DNA of 64,000 nt from assembly GCF_000801105.2 (NCBI RefSeq), contig NC_079516.1, forward strand, positions 7,254,001-7,318,000, given 5' to 3'. A program made the position numbers and the translations under genes. The DNA comes from Raphanus sativus (lineage: Eukaryota > Streptophyta > Magnoliopsida > Brassicales > Brassicaceae). Below are positions 22,577 through 32,600 of the stretch, in pieces (positions within the stretch are counted from its first letter, which is position 1; each line of letters begins with the position of its first letter). The notes beneath the pieces are model-generated. The model was not told the DNA's origin and ran no database searches. It saw nothing but the letters and a program-made list of their open reading frames with translations.

Positions 22577-24108
22577 AAAAATGATTGATGACTACACGAA
22601 GTACGAAGTATTGACTATCATATGGCTAACCATGCAAACTAAAGTAATATATACCTAACTAAATATAAAGTATATATTATGCATGACAACATTCCTCAAC
22701 TTAATGATGTTATGTAGTTAACATCACGAATTTAATTTCATTCACCCAAAAATTGGTGTAGATGTTAGCGATCATTTAAGTATTTTATTTCATCAATTAA
22801 AATATGATTGATTTGACCGTAATTTAATTAAATTATATTTTAACCCGTATTTTAAAACCGGAAGAATACTTTTAACAAAATCTAATTTACAAAATCAATA
22901 TTTTTAACATTTTTAATAAGTAGTGTTTTAATATTGTATTTTAGTTTATTTGAAAACTATTTATTTATATTATTTAATTTATATTAAATATGGAAGTTAT
23001 ATAAGATATTATTTAATTTTGTTTATGAAAATATAGATTAATTCATTAATTTAATTAATTTTATATTAAAAATAAAATATTAGAGTCAATAAACTAAATT
23101 GACATCGAACAATTTTATAATAAAAATTTATCAAAAGAATTAGATAAATTTTATTCATCAAACGAATTACAGAAATTTTATTCAAATTTAATAGCAAAAC
23201 AGATTAAAATAAAAGAAATTTAAATAATATATTATATAACTTTGGAAACTTTCATATTTAATATTAGTTAACAATATAATTATATAGTTTTCAAATACAT
23301 TAAAATAAATAGGTTAATACACTACTTATCCAAATTTTATAATAATATACTGATTTAGTAAATTATATTTTGTTAAAAAATTTTACGCTTTTAAAACGTA
23401 GATCAAAATCTAATTTAGTGAAAATTACTATTAGGTATGTTATATTTTTAGTTGATAAAACAGAAGATTTAAAAGGTCTTAACATCCACATCATTTCTGG
23501 ATGACTGAAATCAAATACGTGATGTTAACTACATAACATCACTAAGTTGAGAAATGTATCATTTATAAAATAAACTTCGCGTAATTAAGTATACATTAGT
23601 ATAGTTTGCATGGTGACGTATGTGATGGTTAATATTTGATATAGTTAACAATCATTTTTACTTGCCTACAATTATTTGCGACTCGAAAACATGCATATAA
23701 AACGATTAATATGCAGTGGATGCGTCTTGTAGGCGAAGCTTATCCAAACCAGCAAGTCGCATCGGCAAAAAATCTAATCTCCCCCCCCCCCCTCGTGTGC
23801 GGAAGAGATACTTTAACAAAATCTAATTTACAAATCAATATTTTAACATTTTTAATACGTAGTGTTTTAACATTTGTATTTTAGTTTATTTGAAAAACTA
23901 TATAATTATATTATTAAATTTATATTAAATATGGAAGTTATATAAGATATTATTTAATTTGTTTATGAAAATATAGATTAATTCATTAATTTAATTAATT
24001 TATATTAAAAACTAAAATATTAGAGTCAATAAACTAAATTGACATCAAACAATTTTTATTAATAAAAATTTATCAAAAGAATTAGATAAACTTTATTAAT
24101 CAAACGAA
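22577..24108. mobile_element. Foldback element, cut by the first N gap (unit 2)
   Basis: Left arm and one full core repeat, then a 12-C join at 23781-23792 (followed by TCGTGTGCGG), then part of a second core that runs into the gap. Matches unit 4 closely but with frequent single-base losses. Confidence 0.75.
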
Positions 24109-24208
24109 NNNNNNNNNNNNNNNNNNNNNNNNNNNNNNNNNNNNNNNNNNNNNNNNNNNNNNNNNNNNNNNNNNNNNNNNNNNNNNNNNNNNNNNNNNNN
24201 NNNNNNNN
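24109..24208. other. Assembly gap, exactly 100 N
   Basis: A conventional placeholder length, so the true distance is unknown. The right flank does not continue the foldback core that precedes the gap. Confidence 0.98.
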
Positions 24209-24650
24209 TTAAATATACTATTATGGTCGATAATATATTTATTAATTAAAAAGCCTAGGTTTTAAGGTAGCGACATGGTTATGTAAATATTTTCAACCTC
24301 CAGCAGTCATGTTAGAACTAACGCTAGTCAGATTCTACTTAACCACAGTTAACCTAAAATACAGTTTAAAAAATCTCTACGGCCGATCTTCCTTCAATTT
24401 ATTTTCATTGGAACTTTTCTCTCTCCATAATTTCTTAGACCATCTTTATCGCAAGGACCAAAATTTAAGTCCTTATAATTTTTTATTATTATTGTTATGG
24501 TTAGGATATTGTTAAGAAGTTTTATGTAATATGGTGATTATTGGTGGGACTTGAGTTGTTTCTTAGGTTAATAAGGTTAAATTTTTTTTGTCAACTATTT
24601 CTTTCATTCAATTTAAAACACAAAAGTTTATAAACATTCATACATTCAAG
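24209..24650 (+). promoter_or_regulatory. Diverged orphan cyclophilin promoter relic
   Basis: 24250-24445 follows the CYP promoter (GGTTATGTAAATATTTT, CCACAGTTAACCTAAAATAC, GATCTTCCTTCA, TTTTCATTGGAACT, CTCTCTCC, ATAATTTCTTAGA) but is much more diverged than any other copy and has lost the gene. Inside it, TTCAACCTCCAGC matches CYP coding sequence. 24460-24650 is unassigned AT-rich DNA that joins the purine-rich segment at CTAGTCTTTGCC. Confidence 0.65.
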
Positions 24651-25235
24651 GCTAGTCTTTGCCAAATCCTTGAGATCAAAATTAAGCCACAACACCATGA
24701 TGATCCATTAACGCGATCTGTAAACAATTCTAAAACAGGAAACACCAATTGCAATCAAACCAAATTTCCAGAGAGAGCACAAAGACAAGAAGACAGATGA
24801 TTAATAACCTGGCCATCAGAAAGAAAGATTCAAACTTTGCTCGGTCTTGTGTCGGACCAGTGGAGTTTCTGAGAAGGAAGGGATCATGTGGAACGAACCC
24901 GATAGAGAAAAATCGAGAACCAGAGCTCCAGAGAATACCAAGCTGAGAGATTCTGACCGGAAACGAGGAACTCCAAACCCAGATTTCGACAGGAAACGAG
25001 AACTCCAGATTCGTCGAGAGAGAGAAGAACACGCCTCGAGAGAAAGAGAGAAGCCGAGAGAAAGGAGAGGAGATCGAAGGATTGGAGAGAGAGGAGAGGA
25101 GGAAGAAGACCGTTCGGTCTTCACGTCATGACACGTGCTCCAAGGACGGGAGAAGAAAAGTTCTTATTTAGTTAACATCCCTATTTTATTTCTCTAATTT
25201 TGATTTAATTTAAAGCACATTAATGTTAAGATACG
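24651..25235 (-). promoter_or_regulatory. Purine-rich 5'-UTR-like segment with G-box (unit 3, first copy)
   Basis: G-box double site at 25122-25137. It lacks the first ~40 bases seen in other units because its left neighbour is the orphan promoter region and not the LRR-upstream repeat. Confidence 0.45.
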
Positions 25236-25280
25236 TGCTTATAGCCACCGATAAAGATGGTCTTAGATCCATCTCTGAGA

Positions 25281-25405
25281 ATGAGCGGTGGATTTACCAT
25301 CAACATAAACATTCCGGCTGATGAAGGATTTACCATTAGCATTAATCCAAACTCTGCTCCAGGGGATCCAGGGTAGGGACAGCCTTTGGTCGAAAACCAA
25401 CATGA
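25281..25405 (+). pseudogene. tCYP fragment, frameshifted (unit 3, first copy)
   Basis: Begins ATGAGCGG instead of ATGGGCGG and has lost one G in CCAGGGGATCC (about 25363), which breaks the last third of the frame. Confidence 0.75.
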
Positions 25406-25973
25406 AGTTGATATAATATTTCTCATAATCCCAAAAATAACTCTATAATAAATCTAATTAAACACAATTTAAAGATTAATTTGAATTTAAAAAAAATCTA
25501 ATGGAAAAAAGGAAAAAAAACATTTGAAAGGCAATAAAAACAAAAAAGGGATAAACAAAAAAAAAACAAGATTTGTGAAAAAAAATCAAAATAAAAACTA
25601 TGGAGAAACCATAGATTGATAAAGAAGACAAGGGAGAATTGGGTTTTTTAAAATCTTTTCATATGTAAAATCGACCATAACACATTTTAGGAAGTTATAA
25701 TATTTTAAGAGATTTTTTTAGAATATTTCTTTAACTGAAATTTTATTAATTTTCACAAAAAATCATGTATTATTATCTATAGAAGGCGTTTTCTAAAAGT
25801 TTAAAAGAATGATAAAAATCAAGAAATATTTTCTACTTTGAGTAGACTAAGAGTACATTGTAGAAAACACATTCCCCAACATTTAGAATACTTTATAAAA
25901 GTAGAAGATGCATTCGGAATGAAAATGGATACCTTTACGATTAGTAGAATATGCATTCTTCTTATTTAAAAAT
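25406..25973. mobile_element. Older MULE remnant, left part, interrupted by the 1.7-kb MULE
   Basis: Same as 10190-10740. It contains AAAATCGACCATAACACATTTT, a variant shared with unit 5 (45200) but absent from units 1b, 2, 3b and 4. It ends with the TSD copy TTTAAAAAT at 25965-25973. Confidence 0.65.
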
Positions 25974-27726
25974 GGGAAAATTGCCAATAGAGAACAAAAA
26001 AACAAGGGTGTTGTCCCTTTGGTATAAATCCTTTTTTGTCCAATTTTTCTCCTTTTTACCCTTTGTATTTCTGAAAACTAATGAAATAAATACTTTTGTG
26101 AATCAAAAAAAAAATTAAAAATATAAAGAATTAATAAAACACCTATATACACATGCTGGTATTTTATTTTTTTCAAAAAGTTGATAAATAAAAATTTGAA
26201 AATACGTTCTACTAAATGTAGAATGTGCCTTCTACGGAAAATGGTATAGTAGAAAGCGATTTCTAAAATAAACATGTTCATCTACTATTTTTAGAACGTA
26301 CATTCTACTATTTACTAATTTTCTAAGAAAGTGGAATGCGCATTCTACTAATCCTAAAGCTATCTACTTTTCGTCCGGAAGCATTTTCTACTTTTATTAA
26401 GTATTCTAAATTTCGCGGAATGTGTTTTCTAAAATGTACTCTTCCGTCTACTAAAAGTAGAAAGCGTGTTCTAGATTTTTGTCAATGTTCTAAACTTTTA
26501 GAAGGCGCCTTCTACGGATAAGATACCTGATTTTTGCGAAAATTAATGAAAAATTCAGTTAAGGAAATATTCTAAAAATCTCCTAAAAATATTCTAACTT
26601 CCTAAAACGTGTTATTTTCGATTTTACTTGTCAAAAAATTTTAAAAATGATTATACCTTGTCTTCTTCGTTAATCTATGAGTTTTCCATAGTTTTTCTTT
26701 TGATTTTTCTTCACAAACTCTTATTCTCTATGATACATATTTATACAACATGTGGTGTTTTAAAATTAGGTGCAATTTTTTGTAAAGTTTAATTTTTATT
26801 TTATAAAGTTTACAAATTTTACTTTTATTAAAGTTTTATTTAAAAAAAATTTAAAATTTTTATTTTTATTAAAAAGTTCGATAAAATTCAAAAGGTTACA
26901 AACATTTTAATTTTTTTATAAAAATAAAACTTTGTAAAAAATTTTCTTTATACTGTTGGTTTAAAGCTTTTATTAAAAAAAATTAGTAAAGTTTTATTTT
27001 TATTTTTATAAAGTTTAAAAATTTTTATTTAACTAAAGTTTTATTAAAAAAATTTTAAACTTTTTATAAAAATAAAACTTTGTAAAATGTTTTTAATAAG
27101 TTTATTTAATGTTTTATTAAAAAAATTGTAAATTATTTTTATTTTTTACAAAGTTTATTTTTATTAAAAAAAGTTAAAAGTTTTATTTTATTTTCCCTTT
27201 TTAAAACGTTTTTAATTAAATCTTTTAAAAATTCTTTTAGTTTATTGTGTTTAATAAAAACTTTAAACAAAATTTATAAAATTTGTAAACTTTATAAAAA
27301 TAAAAATAAAACTTTACAAAAAGTTTTTAATAAAAGTTTAAACAAACTTTAGAAAAATACATTTTAATTTTTTTTTTAATTAAAAATTTTGATAAAATTA
27401 AAAAGTTTACAAACATTTTAAACTTCTTATAAAAAATAAAACTTTGTAAACTGTTTTTATTAAAAATTGTAAATTATTTTTATTATTATTTTATTAAGTT
27501 TTAAAAAGTTTATTTTTATTACAAAATTTAATTTTTTTTTTTAATTTTCCCTTTTTAAACGTTTTTAGTTATTATTATTTTAAATTATATTAATGTGTTT
27601 AATTAGATTAACCAAGGGTTAGTTTTGGGATTATGAAAAAAATTATACTAAAAGGACAACTAAATGATGGTTTTATACTATAGGGACAACCATGCTGAAT
27701 TTTTGTTCCGTTTTGGCAAATTTCCC
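25974..27726. mobile_element. Non-autonomous MULE, 1.7 kb, 9-bp TSD (unit 3)
   Basis: Termini GGGAAAATTGCC and GGCAAATTTCCC, with TSD TTTAAAAAT at 25965-25973 and 27727-27735. It is the cleaner of two copies; the other is 7468-9192. The sub-terminal sequence GTCCCTATAGTATAAAACC (minus strand at the right end) pairs with GTCCCTTTGGTATAAATCC at the left. No transposase is encoded. Confidence 0.87.
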
Positions 27727-28263
27727 TTTAAAAATTTAGTAAATAGTTAAATGTACGTTCTAAAAGAAGTAGATGAACATGTTTATTTTAGAAATCGTTT
27801 TTTACTATATCATTTTCGTAGAAGACGCATTCTACTTTTAGTAGAATGTATTTTAAAATTTTTATTTTTGATCAAAAGAAAAAATTAACCAAGTTTTTGA
27901 ACAAAAAAAATTATCAGCTTGTGTATATGGTGTTTGTTATATTTTTAATAACTTTTGATTCATAAAGTATTTATTTCATTAGTTTTCAAAAATACAAAGA
28001 GTAAAAAATAAAAAAAAATGGAGAAAATAGTTTTATACTAAAGGAACGTTAACCTTGTTTTTTGTTTTTTTGTCAATTTTCCCATAATTAAAAGGTGAAA
28101 GTTCTAAATAAGGCAGTGATATGGTTCTGTAAATATTTTGAAAATAAAATGGTGTCTCAAAAGTTATTAATGGGTATAGATATTTATTATCAGGTTGACA
28201 AAAAAAAGAGAGTCAGATTTGATTTAACCACAGTTAACCTAAAATACAGTTTAAAAATCTCTA
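27727..28263 (+). promoter_or_regulatory. Older MULE right arm plus cyclophilin-promoter stub (unit 3)
   Basis: Counterpart of 9193-9725. The promoter stub 28085-28263 ends in the same chimeric join TCTCTACAG-AGAGATTCTG. Confidence 0.7.
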
Positions 28264-28560
28264 CAGAGAGATTCTGACCGGAAACGAGGAACTCCAAACC
28301 CAGATTTCGACAGGAAACGAGAACTCCAGATTCGTCGAGAGAGAGAAGAACACGCCTCGAGAGAAAGAGAGAAGCCGAGAGAAAGGAAAGGAGATCGAAG
28401 GATTGGAGAGAGAGGAGAGGAGGAAGAAGACCGTTCGGTCTTCACGTCATGACACGTGCTCCAAGGACGGGAGAAGAAAAGTTCTTATTTAGTTAACGTC
28501 CCTATTTTATTTCTCTAATTTTAATTTAATTTAAAGCACATTAATGTTAAGATACGTGCT
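28264..28560 (-). promoter_or_regulatory. Purine-rich 5'-UTR-like segment with G-box, truncated (unit 3, second copy)
   Basis: Identical in extent to 9726-9960. G-box double site at 28443-28458. It carries GAGAAAGGAAAGG, a variant shared only with unit 1. Confidence 0.45.
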
Positions 28561-28601
28561 TATAGCCACCGATAAAGATGGTCTTAGATCCATCTCTGAG
28601 A

Positions 28602-28727
28602 ATGGGCGGTGGATTTACCATCAACATAAACATTCCGGCTGATGAAGGATTTACCATTAGCATTAATCCAAACTCTGCTCCAGGGGGATCCAAGGTAGGG
28701 ACAGCCTTTGGTCGAAAACCAACATGA
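28602..28727 (+). pseudogene. tCYP fragment, open 41 codons (unit 3, second copy)
   Basis: Open version of the truncated cyclophilin 5' end. Its presence after the first tCYP at 25281 shows that this unit contains the segment twice. Confidence 0.75.
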
Positions 28728-28732
28728 AGTTG

Positions 28733-29638
28733 ATATATTATTTCTCATAATCCCAAAACTAACTCTATAATAAATCTAATTAAACACAATTGAAAGATTA
28801 ATTTGAATTTAAAAAAAAATCTAATGGAAAAAAGGAAAAAAAAAACATTTGAAAGGCAACAAAAAACAAAAAAGGGATAAACAAAAAAAACAAGATTTTG
28901 TGAAAAAAATCAAAATAAAAACTATGGAGAAACCATAGATTGATAAAGAAGACAAGGGAGAATTGGTTTTTTAAAATCTTTTCATATGTAATAACACGTT
29001 TTAGGAAGTTATAATATTTTAAGAGATTTTTTAGAATATTTCTTTAACTGAAATTTTATTAATTTTCACAAAAAAATCATGTATTATTATCTATAGAAGG
29101 CGTTTTCTAAAAGTTTAAAAGAATGATAAAAATCAAGAAATATTTTCTACTTTGAGTAGACTAAGAGTACATTATAGAAAACACATTCCCCAACATTTAG
29201 AATACTTTATAAAAGTAGAAGATGCATTCGGAATGAAAATGGATACCTTTACGATTAGTAGAATACGCATTCTTCTTATTTAAAAATTTAGTAAATAATT
29301 AAATGTACGTTCTAAAAGAAGTAGATGAACATGTTTATTTTAGAAATCGTTTTTTACTATATCATTTTTCGTAGAAGACGCATTCTACTTTTAGTAGAAT
29401 GTATTTTAAAATTTTTATTTTTGATCAAAAGAAAAAAATAACCAAGTTTTTGAACAAAAAAAGTTACCAGCTTGTGTATATGGTGTTTGTTATATTTTTA
29501 ATAACTTTTGATTCATAAAGTATTTATTTCATTAGTTTTCAGAAATACAAAGAGTAAAAAATAAAAAAAAAATGGAGAAAATTGTTTTATACTAAAGGAA
29601 CGTTAACCTAGTTTTTTGTTTTTTTGTCAATTTTCCCA
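28733..29638. mobile_element. Older MULE remnant with empty site (unit 3)
   Basis: Single TTTAAAAAT at 29279-29287; right terminus ends about 29637. Confidence 0.65.
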
Positions 29639-29922
29639 TAATTAAAAGGTGAAAGTTCTAAATAAGGCAGTGATATGGTTCTGTAAATATTTTGAAAATA
29701 AAATGGTGTCTCAAAAGTTATTAATGGGTATAGATATTTATTATCAGGTTGACAAAAAAAAAAGAGTCAGATTTGATTTAACCACAGTTAACCTAAAATA
29801 CAGTTTAAAAATCTCTACAGCCGACGATCTTCCTTCATTTTATTTTCATTGGAACTATATGTTCTCTCTCTCTCGATAGCTCCTCCCAGGAAACCTATAA
29901 TTTCTTAGATCCATCTCAGAGA

Positions 29923-30639
29923 ATGGCTGGTGGATTTACCATCAACATAAACATTCCGGCGGGTGAAGGATTTACCATTAACATTAACCCAAACTCTGCT
30001 CCAGGGGGAGCCGAGGTAGGGGCTGCCTTTGGCCGAATTCAACCTCCAGCTGGTAAACTAGATCCTCTCTCTATATGTACGAATCCCTCCTCTCAAAAGC
30101 CCCGAGAATGCTCTGATCCATCTAACCCTAAGGTTTTCTTTGATATGACGGCTTGCGGTAAACCTATTGGTCGGATCGTGATGGAGCTCTTTGCCGACAC
30201 GACCCCACGGACGGCAGAGAATTTCCGCGCCCTCTGTACAGGCGAGAAAGGCATGGGGAAGAAGGGTAAGCCCCTCCATTACAAAGGATCAGTCATCTAC
30301 CATAGGTGCGCCGATTATATGATTGAAGGAGGAGATTTCACTAACGAAGGGAAAGGATGCGGAGGCGAATCAATCTACGACAGTGGGTTTTTCGAGGATG
30401 AGAACTTCATCAAAAAGCACACATGTCCGGGTATGATCTCCATGAACAACCGTGGTCCTGACACCAACGAATCTAACTTTATGATCTGCTTGACGGAGTG
30501 CCCGGAACTCGACGATGAACACGTCGTGTTCGGCCAAGTTGTTGAAGGATTGGATGTGGTCAGGACCATTTCAAAGATATCTGTTAGGGACAAGCTTTCC
30601 TGGCCCGTGGTGATCGCCGACTGCGGTCAGATTTCATAG
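29923..30639 (+). CDS. CYP3: cyclophilin-like protein, 238 aa, intact
   Basis: Residues about 69-238 form a complete plant cytosolic-type cyclophilin domain: N-P-K-V-F-F-D-M-T at 68-76, [10 protein letters not shown] at 88-97, the divergent-loop insertion G-K-K-G-K-P-L-H at 112-119, G-G-D-F at 136-139, V-V-F-G-Q-V-V-E-G at 201-209 and V-I-A-D-C-G-Q at 230-236. Residues 1-67 are an extension absent from canonical 170-175-aa cyclophilins and hold two G-F-T-I-N-I-N motifs (4-10, 16-22). Aligned without gaps to human CypA, key pocket residues differ: Arg55 is His127, Phe60 is Tyr132, Gln63 is Glu135, Ala101 is Asn175, Gln111 is Asn185, Phe113 is Met187 and Trp121 is Glu195. Met61, Leu122 and His126 are kept. 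Prolyl isomerase activity is therefore doubtful. No signal peptide is evident and no intron is needed. The single-exon form fits plant cyclophilin A genes or a retrocopy. Confidence 0.85.
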   Translation: MAGGFTININIPAGEGFTININPNSAPGGAEVGAAFGRIQPPAGKLDPLSICTNPSSQKPRECSDPSNPKVFFDMTACGKPIGRIVMELFADTTPRTAENFRALCTGEKGMGKKGKPLHYKGSVIYHRCADYMIEGGDFTNEGKGCGGESIYDSGFFEDENFIKKHTCPGMISMNNRGPDTNESNFMICLTECPELDDEHVVFGQVVEGLDVVRTISKISVRDKLSWPVVIADCGQIS

Positions 30640-31352
30640 ATCTGAGATATTTTCAAGTACAATGGTTGCTTGGTCCTTTTCGCCGACAAGCTTGTGTCCT
30701 TTTGATGTTTGGTCGGGTGCGTTTTTCTTTTTGCTTCTTTCTTGAATTTAGATTGGCTACCATTGAAAAATGATAACCATCATCAGTTTTAGCTATAGTT
30801 GCTATTGCAGAAACATATTAAAAATAAATCTGTGCTTTTGGACCTTTTAAATATGTTTTCCATCAAGAGATTCTTATTAGAATTTAACATTAGTAATTGA
30901 TTTCTAAGTGACTATTGTTCTCATGTTCCGTTTGCCTAATACTAAGACAGTATGATTGGCTGTCATATGGCAGATGATTGATATTCTAAACTGGATTGAA
31001 AAAAAACTGAATAAAACCCAAACCGAAATCAAACTGAAATATTCTAAACTGGAATTGAACCAAAACCTTTAAATATCTGAATGCTTCTTATATTTCTTCT
31101 ATATCCAAAATAATCAAAACAGGTATTTCTGAAAAAACAACATAAGGATATGTCGCAAAATTCTCTTTTTAACGGTGATTTTCTTTCAGCCAATCAAAGG
31201 AGAGCTAATATCTGGAAGGTTGTTTTACCTAAATCTTCATCAAAACATAGTGTTTTTCTAGAGTTTTTTCAACAGCCGCCTCTTTTTTCATCAAGTTTCT
31301 GGTTCATACTTAGTCACGCGATCCAGAGGAAAGGGATTTTTTTTTGTTTTTG
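30640..31352. other. CYP 3' region and LINE upstream sequence (unit 3)
   Basis: Possible poly(A) signal AATAAA at 30823-30828. The 22-bp stretch between two GCTTG words just after the stop is missing from the right-edge paralogue, a deletion between short direct repeats. 31150-31352 has an open frame that may be the LINE 5' region. Confidence 0.5.
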
Positions 31353-32201
31353 ATGGACGATACTCTGGTAGGAGTGATGCAAGAAATGTCTCTAGAGGAA
31401 GATGTGCCAATTCTTTTACCGGACGATGATGATTTTAGCACTGTGGAGAGAAGTCATCGTAGCTTATTGGGACGTTTGCTTAATCCAAACTGTCAGAACA
31501 TGGGTTGCATGTTACGCACGATGCCGAAGATCTGGAGGATTTACGAAAAGGTCCGTGGGATTGCACTGACTAAGGAGAATTTCCAGTTTATCTTTGAACT
31601 GGAAACAGATCTTCAGATGGTGTTGAAACAGGGCTTTTGGACCTTTGAGGACTGGGAAATGGCGATGAAGAGGTGGATGGAGACTCCACCAAGTAACTAC
31701 TTGCTGACAGCGGCTGTATGGATTAGACTTTCCAATATACCAGTCAACTACTTTACCATCAAGACCAGTGATACGGTGGCATGACCAATAGGTTATGTAA
31801 AATATATTGAGTGGGATCCAGAGAAACCACTTTTACATGATTATGTACGAGTCTTGATCATAATTGATCTAAATCTATCGGTAAGAGAGAAGAAATGTCT
31901 AACTCTTCCAAAAGGAGGTGGATCAGCTATGAAAGATGTGGAGTATGAACGCATTCAGAAGAAGTGTTTTCGGTTGTCTCATGAGAAACAAGCATGCCCA
32001 CTGCTCAAAGGCACTATGAAGGGAAGTGCAAAAGGGAGAGATAATCAGAACTTTCCAAATGTTCAGAGGGTGGCCCAAAGGCAACACAACACTTCACTTG
32101 CGAATGATATAATGCCATTGTTTGCCCCATCAGTCCATCCTGGTTTTGAACCACCGGCTCGCCTGATTGAACCATCGGTCCGTTTGCCTATTACTAATTA
32201 G
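31353..32201 (+). pseudogene. LINE ORF1 fragment: DUF4283 domain and degenerate zinc knuckle (unit 3)
   Basis: This is the best-preserved copy. Residues include R-T-M-P-K-I-W-R-I-Y-E-K-V-R-G, F-I-F-E-L-E-T-D, G-F-W-T-F-E-D-W and A-A-V-W-I-R-L-S-N-I-P-V-N-Y, the pattern of the DUF4283 RNA-binding region in ORF1 of plant LINEs. It continues in the same frame past one TGA (31782-31784) through W-D-P-E-K-P-L-L-H-D-Y-V-R-V to V-E-Y-E-R. The zinc knuckle that should follow is short: K-K-C-F-R-L-S-H-E-K-Q-A-C keeps Cys-x4-His-x4-Cys but has lost the first Cys and its neighbours. The element ends at TAG 32201 with no reverse transcriptase, so it is dead. All six units share the TGA, so it predates the amplification. 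Confidence 0.85.
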
Positions 32202-32600
32202 TGATCTGGCAACAACCAGCGAATTGAAACATGAGTATTAAACTCTTCGACATATTCCCAATTAATAGCATGTCTCACATTATGAATGCCAAGAACAAAA
32301 GATGTATCTCGTTGGCCTCTTGGATTACTAGTGTTAAATCGCAAGAATACGTGGAATTAATCGGTTGACTTCGATCGCCGAATTCCCACGGTTATTAAAA
32401 AAAAAACTTTATTTCATGTACACGTAGTTCAATACAAAACCGCCGGTGCTGAATTGAATGCGGGGACTGACTTGTGACCTATCTACAACATACCTATTCG
32501 TTTCTATTTTGCAATCCCAATCTTAACCACAGCGAAAACGTCAATAATTCATTTATTCCCAGCACCAAGTATTGTCAACGGACTCAACGTAACTAGAAGG
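32202..32600. other. Unassigned spacer between LINE and foldback element (unit 3)
   Basis: Conserved in every unit; nothing recognised. Confidence 0.5.

Larger units (their letters stand above)
7405..24108. repeat. Large duplicated block (array units 1+2), copy of ~25911-42708
   Basis: Starting at TTCGGAATGAAAATGG the order of all parts matches the block beginning near 25911: full MULE, promoter stub fused to the purine-rich segment, tCYP, CYP1, LINE, triple-core foldback, purine-rich segment, tCYP, CYP2, LINE and double-core foldback. Diagnostic variants pair unit 1 with unit 3 and unit 2 with unit 4 (for example ATGAAAGATG in the LINE of 1 and 3, ATGATAGATG in 2 and 4). Differences between the blocks are mostly one-base homopolymer indels. 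The block ends at a 100-N gap. Confidence 0.85.
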
